A stretch of 64,000 nt of DNA from Rubrivivax rivuli (GTDB lineage: Bacteria; Pseudomonadota; Gammaproteobacteria; Burkholderiales; Burkholderiaceae_C), in NCBI RefSeq assembly GCF_004016505.1, contig NZ_SACR01000003.1:434001-498000 (forward strand), given 5' to 3'. Made by a program: the position numbers and the translations under genes. The notes below the pieces were generated by a model. It searched no databases. It was not told the DNA's origin and saw nothing but the letters and a program-made list of their open reading frames with translations. The number at the start of each line of letters is the position of its first letter. The first letter of the stretch is position 1. Below are positions 9,078 through 18,738 of this stretch, in pieces.

Positions 9078-12000
9078 TCAAGCCTCGATCTGCGCCCAGG
9101 CTTTGTCCAGCCGCTTCACGCTGACGGGCTGCGGCGTGCGCAGCTCCTGCGCGAATAGGCTCACCCGCAGCTCTTCCAGCAGCCAGCGGTACTCGTCCAG
9201 CCGTGCGTGCGGCGCGCCGCGCAGGTCGGCCAGCTTGCGCTGCCAGCGCTGCTGCAAGGGCCGCAGCTCGGCCAGGCGGGCGGCGTCACGGGCCGGGTCG
9301 GCCCGCAGCTTGTCCAGGCGCAGCACCACGGCCTTCAGGTAGCGCGGCAGGTGCTGCAGCGCGGCCCAGTCGGTGTCCATCAGGAAGCGTTTGCCGACCA
9401 GGCGCTGCAGCTGTGCGGCGATGTCCTCCTGCACCTCGCGCGGCGGTTTGCTGTCTTTCAGCTTGCGCTGCGCCGCGGCATGTTCGGCCAGCACCACACC
9501 GGCCTGGCGCGCCACCTCGGCCGCGATCAGGTTCAGGCGCGTGCGGCCTTCGGCCACGCGCGCGTTGAAGCTGCGCTCATCGGCCGGCAGCGGGTCGGCC
9601 AGGAAGGCGCGGTCGACCGCCAGGTCGATGATCTGCTGGCGCAGCTCTTCCAGCGTGCCCAGGCTCAGGTAGGCGCCGCCCATGGCGGTGAGCCCGGGGA
9701 TGTTCTTTTCCAGGTACTTCAGCGGTTCCTTGATCTGCAGGGCCACCAGCCGGCGCAGCCCGGCGCGGTGCTGGGTGGCCGCGGCTTCGGGCTCGTCGAA
9801 GACCTCGATCTCGACGTGCGTGCCCTTGTCCAGCAGCGCCGGGAAGCCGATCAGCGTCTGCGCGCCGCGCCGCACTTCCATCAGCTCGGGCAGTTCGCCG
9901 AAGGCCCAAGTGGTGTGCTTCGCTGCAGCGGCTGGTGCTGCGGGCGGCGGCGGGGCCACGGCGGCCTGCACGCCGCGTGTGGCCGGCGCTGCCGCTGCGG
10001 CCGGTGTCGGGGCGGCCGCGGCGGGGCTCGCGGCCTTCTTCAACACCGCCAGCGCCTGGAAAGCCGTGCGTGCCAGGCCACCCAGCTCGGCCTTCAGGTG
10101 CGCCAGATCGCGCCCCATGCCGAGCTGCCGGCCGTGCTCGTCGACGACGCGGAAGTTCATGAACAGGTGCGGGCTCAGCTGCTCCAGCTTGAAGTCGTTG
10201 CGCTGCACGGCGATCTGCGTGCGTTCGCGCACGGCCTTCAGCAGCACCTCCATCAGGCTGCCTTGGCCGAAGGTGCTGAGCTCGCAGAACTCGGCCGCGT
10301 AGTCGGGCAGCGGCACCAGGCGCGAGCGGGGGCGCTGGTGCAGGGTCTTGCACAGGGCCAGCACCTTGGCGTGCAGCATGCCGGGCACCAGCCATTCGCA
10401 GCGCTCGTCGTTCACCTGGTTCAAGGCGTAGATGGGCACCGTCACCGTCACGCCGTCTTTGGCGTCACCCGGTTCGTGCAGGTAGGTGGCAGCGCAGTCG
10501 ATGCCGCCCAGGCGGATCGCTTTCGGAAAGCTGTCGGTGGTGATACCTGCGGCCTCGTGGCGCATCAGCTCTTCGCGCGTCAGCTGCAGCAGTTGCGGCT
10601 GCTTCTTGCTCTCTTCCCGGTACCAGCGCTCCAGGCCCGCGCCGCTGCACACGTCTTTCGGCAGCTGCTGGTCGTAGAAGGCGTGGATCAGTTCGTCGTC
10701 CACCAGCACGTCCTGCCGGCGTGCCTTGTGCTCCAGCTCCTGCACCTGCGCGATGAGCTTGCGGTTGTGCGCCAGGAAAGGCAGCCTGGTCTCCCACTCG
10801 TCGCCGACCAAGGCCTCGCGGATGAAGATCTCGCGCGCCGCCACCGGGTCGATGCGGCCGTAGTTCACCTTGCGGTTGTTGTAGATGACGATGCCGTAGA
10901 GCGTGGCGCGCTCCAGCGCCACCACCTCGGCGGCCTTCTTCTCCCAGTGCGGTTCCAGCAGCTGGGTCTTCAGCAGGTGGCCGGCCAGCGGCGGTATCCA
11001 TTGCGGCTCGATGGCGGCGATGCCACGTCCGAAGAGCCGCGTGGTCTCCACCAGCTCGGCCGCGACGATCCAGCGCCCGGGCTTCTTGCTCAGGTTCACG
11101 CCGGGGTGGCGCCAGAACTTGATGCCGCGCGCGCCGAGGTACCAGTCTTCGTCGTCGCTCTTGCAGCCGATGTTGCCCAGCAGGCCCGCCAGCAGCGAGA
11201 GGTGCACCTGCTCGTAGGTGGCCGGCGCCTCGTTCAGGCGCCAGCCGTGTTCGGCCACCACCGTCAGCAACTGGCTGTGGATGTCGCGCCACTCGCGCAC
11301 GCGGCGCGGGCTGATGAAGGCATCGCGCAGCCTTTGCTCTTGCTGGCGGTTCGTGAGCTTGTGGCTGTCGACCTTGGCCTCGCGTTGGTTCGCGTGGCCG
11401 TGCGTGCCACGCCCCTCTTCAATCCACTTCCACAGCTTCAGCGTGCCCATGAACTCGCTGCGCTCGTCGTCGAAGGGCTTGTGGCGTTCGTCGGCCAACT
11501 GCGCGCGGTCTTGCGGCCGGTCGCGCACGTCTTGCCCGCTCAGCGCTGCGGCGATCACCAGCACCTCGCTCAGTGCCTGGTGCTTGCGCGCCTCGAGGAT
11601 CATGCGACCCACGCGCGGGTCCAGCGGCAGGCGGCTGAGCTCCACGCCGATGGGCGTGAGCTCGTTGTCGTCGTCCACGGCGCCCAGCTCGGCCAGCAGC
11701 GCGTAGCCGTCGGCAATCGCCTTGCCCGGCGGCGGCTCGACGAAGGGAAAGCTCTCCACCGCGCCCAGGCGCAGCGCCTTCATGCGCAGGATCACGCCGG
11801 CGAGGCTGCTGCGCAGGATCTCGGGGTCGGTGAAGCGCGGCCGTCCCTTGAAATCGTCTTCGCCATAGAGGCGGATGCACACGCCGTTGGCCACGCGCCC
11901 GCAGCGGCCGGCGCGCTGGCTGGCTGCGGCCTGGCTGATGGCCTCGATCTGCAGCTGTTCGACCTTGTTGCGCCAGCTGTAGCGCTTCACGCGCGCGGTG

Positions 12001-13013
12001 CCGGCGTCGATGACGTAGCGGATGCCCGGCACCGTCAGCGAGGTCTCGGCCACGTTGGTGGCCAAGACAATCCGCCGGCCGTTGCCGGCTTCGAACACGC
12101 GGTCTTGTTCCTGCTGGCTCAGGCGCGCGAAGAGCGGCAGCACTTCGGGCTGCGGCCCACCGTTGGCGTGCTGCAGCAGGTGGCGGCGCAGGTGGTCGGC
12201 GGCTTCGCGGATCTCGCGTTCGCCGGGCAGAAACACGAGGATGTCGCCCGGGGCGATGCGCCAGAGTTCATCCACCGCCTCGGCAATCGCGTTGTCGAGA
12301 TCGAACTCGCGGCTTTCTTCGTAGGGCCGCCAGCGCTGCTCCACCGGGAAGAGCCGGCCGCTGACCATGATCACCGGCGCCGGGCCTTGCCGGCCGGCGA
12401 AGTGGTTCGCGAAGCGCTCGGCGTCGATGGTGGCCGAGGTGACGATCACCTTCAGATCAGGCCGCTTCGGCAGCAGCTGCTTGAGGTAGCCGAGCAGGAA
12501 GTCGATGTTGAGGCTGCGTTCGTGCGCCTCGTCGATGATGATCGTGTCGTAGGCGCGCAGCAGCGGATCGCGCTCGGTCTCGGCGAGCAGGATGCCGTCG
12601 GTCATCAGCTTGACGCTGGCCCCGGGCTGCAGGCGGTCCTGGAAGCGCACCTTGTAGCCGACCACGTCACCCAGCGGGCTGTTCAGCTCTTCGGCGATGC
12701 GCTTGGCCACGCTGCTGGCCGCGATGCGGCGCGGCTGCGTGTGGCCGATCAGCCCGCTGCCGCCCTTCTCCCAGTTGCCCAGGCCGCGGCCGAGTTCCAG
12801 GCAGATCTTGGGCAGCTGCGTCGTCTTGCCCGAGCCGGTTTCGCCGCAGACGATGACGACCTGGTGCTGCGAGATCGCGCGCGCGATCTCGTCGCGCCGG
12901 CTGGAGACCGGCAGCGACTCGGGGTAGGTGATGGGCGGGATGGGCCGCGGCGGCACGCGCGTCGGCGCGCGCGGGGCTGCGGCCGCGGCCGGCTGGGAGG
13001 GGGGCGGGTTCAC
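9078..13013 (-). CDS. hrpA: ATP-dependent RNA helicase HrpA
   Basis: A 1311-residue DEAH-box helicase, near the 1300 residues of E. coli HrpA, a translation-associated enzyme reported to act on stalled ribosomes. Walker A GETGSGKTT is at 57-65 and DEAH at 161-164. SAT (VIVTSATIDAERF) and QRAGRCGR follow, then the HA2/OB-fold region, and the HrpA-specific C-terminus ends in LLEELRVSLFAQELRTPQPVSVKRLDKAW. A Pro/Ala-rich insert sits near residues 970-1010 (AASPAAAAPTPAAAAAPA). The start codon read is GTG at 13013 with only a distant GGAG; no ATG fits upstream, so the start is less certain than the gene. It is monocistronic, with 38 bp separating it from a VOC gene upstream. Confidence 0.96.
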   Translation of the reverse strand: MNPPPSQPAAAAAPRAPTRVPPRPIPPITYPESLPVSSRRDEIARAISQHQVVIVCGETGSGKTTQLPKICLELGRGLGNWEKGGSGLIGHTQPRRIAASSVAKRIAEELNSPLGDVVGYKVRFQDRLQPGASVKLMTDGILLAETERDPLLRAYDTIIIDEAHERSLNIDFLLGYLKQLLPKRPDLKVIVTSATIDAERFANHFAGRQGPAPVIMVSGRLFPVEQRWRPYEESREFDLDNAIAEAVDELWRIAPGDILVFLPGEREIREAADHLRRHLLQHANGGPQPEVLPLFARLSQQEQDRVFEAGNGRRIVLATNVAETSLTVPGIRYVIDAGTARVKRYSWRNKVEQLQIEAISQAAASQRAGRCGRVANGVCIRLYGEDDFKGRPRFTDPEILRSSLAGVILRMKALRLGAVESFPFVEPPPGKAIADGYALLAELGAVDDDNELTPIGVELSRLPLDPRVGRMILEARKHQALSEVLVIAAALSGQDVRDRPQDRAQLADERHKPFDDERSEFMGTLKLWKWIEEGRGTHGHANQREAKVDSHKLTNRQQEQRLRDAFISPRRVREWRDIHSQLLTVVAEHGWRLNEAPATYEQVHLSLLAGLLGNIGCKSDDEDWYLGARGIKFWRHPGVNLSKKPGRWIVAAELVETTRLFGRGIAAIEPQWIPPLAGHLLKTQLLEPHWEKKAAEVVALERATLYGIVIYNNRKVNYGRIDPVAAREIFIREALVGDEWETRLPFLAHNRKLIAQVQELEHKARRQDVLVDDELIHAFYDQQLPKDVCSGAGLERWYREESKKQPQLLQLTREELMRHEAAGITTDSFPKAIRLGGIDCAATYLHEPGDAKDGVTVTVPIYALNQVNDERCEWLVPGMLHAKVLALCKTLHQRPRSRLVPLPDYAAEFCELSTFGQGSLMEVLLKAVRERTQIAVQRNDFKLEQLSPHLFMNFRVVDEHGRQLGMGRDLAHLKAELGGLARTAFQALAVLKKAASPAAAAPTPAAAAAPATRGVQAAVAPPPPAAPAAAAKHTTWAFGELPELMEVRRGAQTLIGFPALLDKGTHVEIEVFDEPEAAATQHRAGLRRLVALQIKEPLKYLEKNIPGLTAMGGAYLSLGTLEELRQQIIDLAVDRAFLADPLPADERSFNARVAEGRTRLNLIAAEVARQAGVVLAEHAAAQRKLKDSKPPREVQEDIAAQLQRLVGKRFLMDTDWAALQHLPRYLKAVVLRLDKLRADPARDAARLAELRPLQQRWQRKLADLRGAPHARLDEYRWLLEELRVSLFAQELRTPQPVSVKRLDKAWAQIEA

Positions 13014-13052
13014 GGGCGGCGGATTATCTCCGCGCCCGGCCCGCGCTGCCGG

Positions 13053-13436
13053 TCAGCCGGCGCTGTAGGTCATGACGCTGAACACGGCGCCCTGGGGGTC
13101 TTGCAGCACCGCCATGCGGCCGACCGTGGGCACGTCCATCGGCGGCACCAGCACCTTGCCGCCGAGGGCCACGCACTTCTCGGCGCTGGCATCGGCATTG
13201 TCGACGGTGATGTAAACGCCCCAGTGCGGTGGCGCTGCGGGTGCGCCCGGAAACGGCGCACAGATACCCGCGACCATGCTGTCGCCCAGCGTCGCCAGGC
13301 GGTACTCGCCCATGTGCGGGTCGGGGTCCTTGACGGCCCAGCCGAGCAACTCGCCATAGAACGCGGCCGCGGCCGCCGGGTCGGGGGTCGTCAGCTCGCT
13401 CCAGCTGAAGGCACCGTGGGTCTTGTAGACGTCCAT
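13053..13436 (-). CDS. VOC family protein
   Basis: A 127-residue protein starting MDVYKTHGAFSWSELTTPDP. AAAFYGELLGW and the closing QDPQGAVFSVM strand are hallmarks of the VOC fold, close to the COG3324 type. AGGAG lies 8 nt before this ATG, which decides the start over the 26 extra upstream codons. Function unknown; such proteins bind metals or small ligands. It is divergent from argA across 115 bp. Confidence 0.85.
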   Translation of the reverse strand: MDVYKTHGAFSWSELTTPDPAAAAAFYGELLGWAVKDPDPHMGEYRLATLGDSMVAGICAPFPGAPAAPPHWGVYITVDNADASAEKCVALGGKVLVPPMDVPTVGRMAVLQDPQGAVFSVMTYSAG

Positions 13437-13551
13437 CGTGAGCTCCTGGGGTCGGTGTCGGCAGGCCCGGCGGGCCGTGCGCGCGGGTGGAGAGGCAGGC
13501 ATGCTGCTGCACAATCACCGCAGTTGTCGACCCCCTGATGTCGACCCGCCC

Positions 13552-14889
13552 ATGAGCCTCGTCTTCCCGCACACCTTCGTTCCGTGGTTCCGCGCCGTCG
13601 CGCCGTACATCCACGCCTACCGCGGCAAGACCTTCGTGGTGGCGCTGGCCGGCGAGGCCATCGCCGCCGGCAAGCTCAACACCTTCGTGCAGGACCTGGC
13701 CATCCTGCACGCCATGGGCATCAAACTCGTGCTGGTGCACGGCTTCCGGCCGCAGGTGACCGAACAGCTTGCGGCCAAGGGCCATGTGTCGCGCTACCAC
13801 CGCGGCATCCGCATCACCGACCCGGTGGCACTCGACGCTGCGCAAGAAGCCGCCGGTCAGCTGCGCTTCGAGATCGAGGCGGCATTCAGCCAGGGCCTGC
13901 CCAACACGCCCATGGCCAACGCCACGGTGCGCGTGGTCTCGGGCAACTTCCTCACCGCGCGGCCGGTGGGCATCGTCGACGGCATCGACTTCATCCACAG
14001 CGGCCTGGTGCGGCGCGTCGATTCGCTGGCCATCCGCCGCGCCATCGACATCGGCGCGCTGGTGCTGCTGTCGCCCTTCGGCTTCAGTCCCACGGGCGAA
14101 GCCTTCAACCTGACGATGGAAGACGTGGCCACGGCCACCGCCATCGCGCTGCAGGCCGACAAGCTGGTCTTCATGACCGAGATGCCCGGCATCCGCGAAG
14201 ACCAGGCCGACGCCGAAAGCAGCATCGACACCGAGCTCGCGCTGGTGGATGCCAAGCGCCTGCTGGCCGCCCTGCCCCCGCCCACGCTGCCCACCGACAC
14301 GGCCTTCTACCTGCAGCACTGCGTGAAGGCCTGCGAGGCTGGCGTGGAGCGCAGCCACATCCTGCCCTACGCCACCGACGGTGCGCTGCTGCTGGAGGTG
14401 TTCACGCACGACGGCGTGGGCACCATGGTGGTCGACGAAAAGCTGGAGAGCCTGCGCGAGGCCACGAGTGATGACGTCGGCGGCATCCTGCAGCTCATCG
14501 AACCCTTCGAGCGCGACGGCACGCTGGTGCGCCGCGAGCGCACCGAGATCGAGCGCGACATCAGCTACTACAGCGTGGTCGAGCACGACGGCATCATCTT
14601 CGGCTGCGCCGCGCTCTACCCCTACCCCGAGGCCAAGACCGCCGAGATGGCAGCGCTGACGGTGTCACCGCTGAGCCAGGGCCAGGGCGATGGCGAAAGG
14701 CTGCTCAAGCGCATCGAGCAGCGCGCCCGCGCCGGGGGTTTCGACAGTATCTTCGTGCTCACCACGCGCACGATGCACTGGTTCATCAAGCGCGGTTTCA
14801 CGCCCGTCGACCCGGAATGGTTGCCGGAAGCGCGCAAACGCAAATACAACTGGGACCGGCGCTCGCAGGTGCTGGTCAAGAAACTCTGA
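13552..14889 (+). CDS. argA: Amino-acid N-acetyltransferase (N-acetylglutamate synthase)
   Basis: First enzyme of arginine synthesis: acetyl-CoA plus L-glutamate gives N-acetylglutamate. At 445 residues it matches E. coli ArgA (443). The N-terminal amino-acid-kinase-like domain (about 1-285: [10 protein letters not shown]..., [32 protein letters not shown]) usually carries the arginine feedback site. The C-terminal GNAT domain (about 295-445) holds [22 protein letters not shown], the acetyl-CoA loop, and [15 protein letters not shown]. The start [16 protein letters not shown] is chosen because homologues begin there. yggX follows after 14 bp, an operon-like spacing. Confidence 0.96.
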   Translation: MSLVFPHTFVPWFRAVAPYIHAYRGKTFVVALAGEAIAAGKLNTFVQDLAILHAMGIKLVLVHGFRPQVTEQLAAKGHVSRYHRGIRITDPVALDAAQEAAGQLRFEIEAAFSQGLPNTPMANATVRVVSGNFLTARPVGIVDGIDFIHSGLVRRVDSLAIRRAIDIGALVLLSPFGFSPTGEAFNLTMEDVATATAIALQADKLVFMTEMPGIREDQADAESSIDTELALVDAKRLLAALPPPTLPTDTAFYLQHCVKACEAGVERSHILPYATDGALLLEVFTHDGVGTMVVDEKLESLREATSDDVGGILQLIEPFERDGTLVRRERTEIERDISYYSVVEHDGIIFGCAALYPYPEAKTAEMAALTVSPLSQGQGDGERLLKRIEQRARAGGFDSIFVLTTRTMHWFIKRGFTPVDPEWLPEARKRKYNWDRRSQVLVKKL

Positions 14890-14903
14890 AGGAAGAACGT
14901 CTC

Positions 14904-15176
14904 ATGGCCCGCATGGTGCAGTGTGTGTATCTCAAGAAGGAAGCCGAAGGCCTGGGTTTCTCGCCCTACCCCGGCGAACTCGGCAAGCGCATCTACGAAA
15001 ACATCTCGAAAGACGCGTTCGAGGCCTGGAAGAAGCACCAGACGATGCTCGTCAACGAAAACCGCCTGAATCTGGCCGATGCACGCGCCCGGCAATATCT
15101 GGCGCGGCAGATGGAGCAGTTCCTGTTTGGCGGTGATGCCGACAAGCCGGCGGGGTATGTGCCACCGGCGGCTTGA
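14904..15176 (+). CDS. yggX: Fe(2+)-trafficking protein YggX
   Basis: A 90-residue protein, [42 protein letters not shown]..., nearly the length of E. coli YggX (91). The family protects iron-sulfur clusters and influences iron handling; the conserved N-terminal Cys (Cys7) is present. The start follows a GAAGGAAG ribosome site. It is 14 bp behind argA and almost surely cotranscribed; that pairing is common in this order. Confidence 0.95.
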   Translation: MARMVQCVYLKKEAEGLGFSPYPGELGKRIYENISKDAFEAWKKHQTMLVNENRLNLADARARQYLARQMEQFLFGGDADKPAGYVPPAA

Positions 15177-15196
15177 GTTTCCGGCGGCCTTCGCAG

Positions 15197-15239
15197 GGAA
15201 TATCGGGCGGCGCCGCCGAGGCGCCAACGCGTATATTCC
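15197..15239. promoter_or_regulatory. Inverted repeat before the H-NS-like gene
   Basis: GGAATAT (15197-15203) and ATATTCC (15233-15239) are perfect 7-nt inverted repeats 29 nt apart. Between them lies a 12-bp palindrome GGCGGCGCCGCC (15206-15217). This is an A/T island in GC-rich DNA, ending about 30 bp before the start of a nucleoid-protein gene; TATATT inside the right arm could be a -10. Autoregulation is inference only. Confidence 0.35.
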
Positions 15240-15269
15240 GGTGTCCCCACCTGAACGGAGCTTGCGACC

Positions 15270-15584
15270 ATGGCCCAAGACACCCTGAGCGAATTGCTCG
15301 CGCAGAAAGCTGCGCTCGAGCGTCAGATTGCCGAATACCAGCGCGAGCAGCGCAGCGAAGCCATCGCCAAGGTCAGGGCGCTGATGGCGGAATATGGCCT
15401 GACGCTGGCCGACATCGGTGCCGCCAAACCCCTGGCGCCGGTGAAGAAGGCCGCCGGCGGCAAGGTCGCCGCGAAGTACCGCAACCCGGCCACCGGCGAC
15501 AGCTGGAGCGGGCGCGGCCTCAAGCCCAAATGGCTGAGCACCGCCTTGGCGGGTGGCGCCCAGCTCTCGGACTTCGCGGTCTGA
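15270..15584 (+). CDS. H-NS family DNA-binding protein
   Basis: A 104-residue small nucleoid-associated protein. The N-terminal half is a coiled-coil oligomerisation segment (LSELLAQKAALERQIAEYQREQRSEAIAKV). The C-terminal DNA-binding part contains KYRNPATGDSWSGRGLKPKWL, the HvrA/Bv3F-type version of the H-NS motif (hydrophilic loop WSGRG). Such proteins bind A/T-rich DNA in the minor groove and silence genes. The spacer (residues 50-70) is Lys/Ala-rich. It is 93 bp downstream of yggX, probably with its own promoter. Confidence 0.92.
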   Translation: MAQDTLSELLAQKAALERQIAEYQREQRSEAIAKVRALMAEYGLTLADIGAAKPLAPVKKAAGGKVAAKYRNPATGDSWSGRGLKPKWLSTALAGGAQLSDFAV

Positions 15585-15642
15585 GCGCGCGCCCGCCCCT
15601 GGGGCGGGTTTGCCAGCGGGCCTGCAACGGCCCCCGTCGCAC

Positions 15643-18600
15643 TTGAACGAAGAGCCCACCCTCGCCTCCCGCGACGCCGGCCCGCTGCCGCTGCGGGTGG
15701 CGACCTGGCACGCACGCGCCCTGATGCTCCTGCGCGGCGCGGGGCTGGCCATGGCGTCCCTGCTGATGGCCTTTGCGGGCGCGCTGGCCCTGCCCTCGCT
15801 GGCCCCCTGGTCGGCCGTGGCCCTGCCAGCCGGCCTGGCCCTGGCCGCACGCTGGCGGGGCGGCCTGGCCGCCTGGGGGGGCAGCCTCATCGGCCTGCTG
15901 ATGGCGCTGCCGAGCCTGGGGCAGCCGCCGCTGCTCAGCCTGCTGTGCACGGCGGCCGTGGCTGCCGGCACCGCCGCCGGCTGGCTGGTGCTGCGGCACC
16001 TGCGCTTCGACATCCGGCTGGACCGCGCGCACGACGTGGCCGCGCTCGTCAGCGTGGTGCTCAGCGTCGTGGCGCCGCCGGTGGCGCTGGTCACCGCCGC
16101 CTGGCTGGGCGTGCTGGCCGGCGCGGGGTCCAGCGCGGGCCGCACCGGCACCTGGCTGGCCCAGACGGGCGCTGGCTGGCTGGCCATCAGCCTCGGCACG
16201 GTGGCCGCTGCTGCCGCGGCCCTGGCGCTGGACCGCAGCCTGCTCAACACCCCGCAGCGTGTGCTGCCCGGCTGGCGCACGGCCCGGGGCCTGCTGGGCC
16301 TGGCACTGGCGGCCGCGCTGGTCTTCTGGGCCGCCGAGACCCGCTCGCCTGCACTGGTGGCCCTGGCGCTGGTGGGGGCCCCGGTGGTGCTGGCTCTGCT
16401 GGCCTTGCGCGAACAGTTCACCTGGGCGAGTTGCGGCGTGCTGCTCGTGGGCTTGCTCGCGGCTGGCGGGCTCGGGGGCGGGCCCCCGGCGGGGCCGGGC
16501 CCCGCCGGCTGGCCCGCCGGCATCGCGCACGCGGTGCTGGCGGTGTGGCTGGGCGGCACCTTGGGCCTGGTGCTGCTGGCGCATGCCAACACCGTGCAAT
16601 GGCGCGCGCGCTCGCAGCGCTGGGAATGGGCGCTGGACGGCTCACGCCTGGGCGTGGCCGACTGGCATCTCGACAGCGGCGAGAGCTTCGCCTCGGCCGC
16701 GTGGCGCACGCTCAGCGGGCACGCCAGCCCCCTCTGGACACCCGCCGCCTGGCGTGCCCATCTGCACCCGGAAGACCAGCCGCTGCTTGATGAGGCCGTG
16801 CGGGCACTGAGCAGCGGCGCCGCCGGCCGCCGCGAGCTGGAACTGCGCATCCCTGGCAGTGGTGGCTGGCGCTGGGCCGAAGCCACGCTGATGGTCATCG
16901 AGCGCGACGGCGCGGGCCAGCCGCTGCGTCTGCTGGCAACACTGGCCGACACCCATGACAAGCGCCAGGCCCTCGAGCGCCTGCGCCTGTCGGCCAGCCT
17001 CTTCCAGCACCTGCACGAAGGCCTGCTGATCACCGACCCCGACCTGCGCGCGCTGGATGTCAACCCCGCCTACACGCAGATCCTGGGCGTGCAGCGCGAA
17101 GAGCTCATCGGCACCGTGCCTTCGCTGCTGCTCCCGGCGCCTGAAGACCCGCTGGCCCGTGAGCAGCGTGCCGCGATGTGGGCCAGCCTGCGCGACCACG
17201 GCCACTGGCGCGGCGAACTGCTCGAGCGCCGGCGCGACGGCACGGCGTGCATGCTGCACGCCACCATCAGCACCGTGCCGCCACCGGCCGGCAGCACCGA
17301 CACGCGGCGTTACCACGTGCTGGTGATCAGCGACGTGACCGAGCAGCACAGCCAGCGCGACCAGCTCGAACGCCAGGCCCACTTCGACGCGCTGACTCGA
17401 CTGCCCAACCGCACGCGCCTGTCGGCGCTGATGGACCAGGCCATGCAGTCCGCAGACCGCGACGGCTACCTGCTCGTGGTGTGCTACCTCGATCTCGACC
17501 GCTTCAAGCCCGTCAACGACCGCCACGGCCACGCGGCCGGCGATCGCCTGCTGGCCGAACTGGCCGACCGCCTGCGCAGCGCACTGCGCAGCCGCGAGCA
17601 CTGGACCGACATCGCCGCGCGTCTGGGCGGCGACGAGTTCGTGATGCTGCTGCGCGCCGGCACGCTCGAAGAAGCCCGCCTGGCGGTGGAACGCGTGCTG
17701 CGCGTGGTCTCGCAGCCCTATGTGGTCGACCCCACGCAGGAGCCCGTCTTCATCACGGCCAGCATGGGCGCCACCGTCTACCCCATCGACCGCAGCGACG
17801 CCGACACGCTGCTGCGCCACGCCGACCACGCGATGTACGGCGCCAAGCAGGCCGGTCGCAACGGCTACCTCTTCTTCGACCCCGAGCACCGCCGCCGCGC
17901 CGAGCAGCGCGTGATGGCGCTGGGCCGCATCCAGGAGGCGCTCGACCAGCAGGAGTTCGTGCTCTTCTACCAACCCAAGGTCGACATGGCCACCGGCGCG
18001 GTGCTCGGTTTCGAGGCGCTGCTGCGCTGGGAGCACCCGCAACAGGGCCTGGTGGCGCCGCTGCAGTTCCTGCCGCTGATCGAGACCACGGGGCTGTCGT
18101 CGAGCGTGGGCGACTGGGTGCTCTCGCGTGCGCTCGAGCACCTGGCGAGCTGGCGGCGCGACGGCTTCGATTTCTCGGTCAGCGTCAACGTCTCGGCGCG
18201 CCACCTGCAGGAGCCCGACTTCGCGCAGCGCCTCACCGAGCTGCTGGCGCGCCACGCCGAGCCGCTGGCGCCCCACCTCGAGCTGGAAATGCTGGAGACG
18301 GTGGCCCACGCCGACATCGAGGCCACCTCGGCGCTGGTGGCCCGATGCCAGGCCGCGGGCGTGAAGTTCGCGCTCGACGACTTCGGCACCGGCTACTCGA
18401 CGCTGGCCTACCTGAAGCGCCTGCCGGTGGACGTGCTGAAGATCGACCGCAGCTTCGTGCACCACATGCTCGAGGACACGCAGGACCGCGCCATCGTCGA
18501 AGGCGTCATCGGCCTGGCGCGCACCTTCGGCTGCACCGTGGTGGCCGAGGGCGTGGAGCACGAAGACCAGGCGCGCACGCTGCTGGAGCTGGGGTGCCGC

Positions 18601-18729
18601 ATCGGACAGGGCACAGGCATTGCGGCGCCCATGCCGGTGGAGCAGGTGGCCGCCTGGGTGCGCGGCTACAAGGGCATCCTGCCGATGCAGGCGGCAAAGC
18701 CGGAGGAGCCGGCGCATGCCCATCGCTAG
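15643..18729 (+). CDS. Membrane GGDEF-EAL protein (c-di-GMP turnover)
   Basis: A large inner-membrane signalling protein. Residues about 30-330 form eight or so hydrophobic segments, like a MASE1-type sensor. PAS-like regions follow (WHLDSGE..., then LFQHLHEGLLITDPDLRALDVNPAYTQILGV). The cyclase motif GGDEF is intact at 662-666, and an EAL phosphodiesterase domain has EAL at 791-793 and DDFGTGYSTLAYL. Both catalytic motifs are present, so it may make or break c-di-GMP. The RxxD inhibitory site before GGDEF is missing (EHWTDIAARL). The start is uncertain: TTG 15643 is listed because it clears the H-NS gene; GTG 15553 overlaps it, ATG 15724 is the first ATG, and none has a clear ribosome site. 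It ends 9 bp before dnaG. Confidence 0.9.
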   Translation: MNEEPTLASRDAGPLPLRVATWHARALMLLRGAGLAMASLLMAFAGALALPSLAPWSAVALPAGLALAARWRGGLAAWGGSLIGLLMALPSLGQPPLLSLLCTAAVAAGTAAGWLVLRHLRFDIRLDRAHDVAALVSVVLSVVAPPVALVTAAWLGVLAGAGSSAGRTGTWLAQTGAGWLAISLGTVAAAAAALALDRSLLNTPQRVLPGWRTARGLLGLALAAALVFWAAETRSPALVALALVGAPVVLALLALREQFTWASCGVLLVGLLAAGGLGGGPPAGPGPAGWPAGIAHAVLAVWLGGTLGLVLLAHANTVQWRARSQRWEWALDGSRLGVADWHLDSGESFASAAWRTLSGHASPLWTPAAWRAHLHPEDQPLLDEAVRALSSGAAGRRELELRIPGSGGWRWAEATLMVIERDGAGQPLRLLATLADTHDKRQALERLRLSASLFQHLHEGLLITDPDLRALDVNPAYTQILGVQREELIGTVPSLLLPAPEDPLAREQRAAMWASLRDHGHWRGELLERRRDGTACMLHATISTVPPPAGSTDTRRYHVLVISDVTEQHSQRDQLERQAHFDALTRLPNRTRLSALMDQAMQSADRDGYLLVVCYLDLDRFKPVNDRHGHAAGDRLLAELADRLRSALRSREHWTDIAARLGGDEFVMLLRAGTLEEARLAVERVLRVVSQPYVVDPTQEPVFITASMGATVYPIDRSDADTLLRHADHAMYGAKQAGRNGYLFFDPEHRRRAEQRVMALGRIQEALDQQEFVLFYQPKVDMATGAVLGFEALLRWEHPQQGLVAPLQFLPLIETTGLSSSVGDWVLSRALEHLASWRRDGFDFSVSVNVSARHLQEPDFAQRLTELLARHAEPLAPHLELEMLETVAHADIEATSALVARCQAAGVKFALDDFGTGYSTLAYLKRLPVDVLKIDRSFVHHMLEDTQDRAIVEGVIGLARTFGCTVVAEGVEHEDQARTLLELGCRIGQGTGIAAPMPVEQVAAWVRGYKGILPMQAAKPEEPAHAHR

Positions 18730-18738
18730 ACTCGGCGG

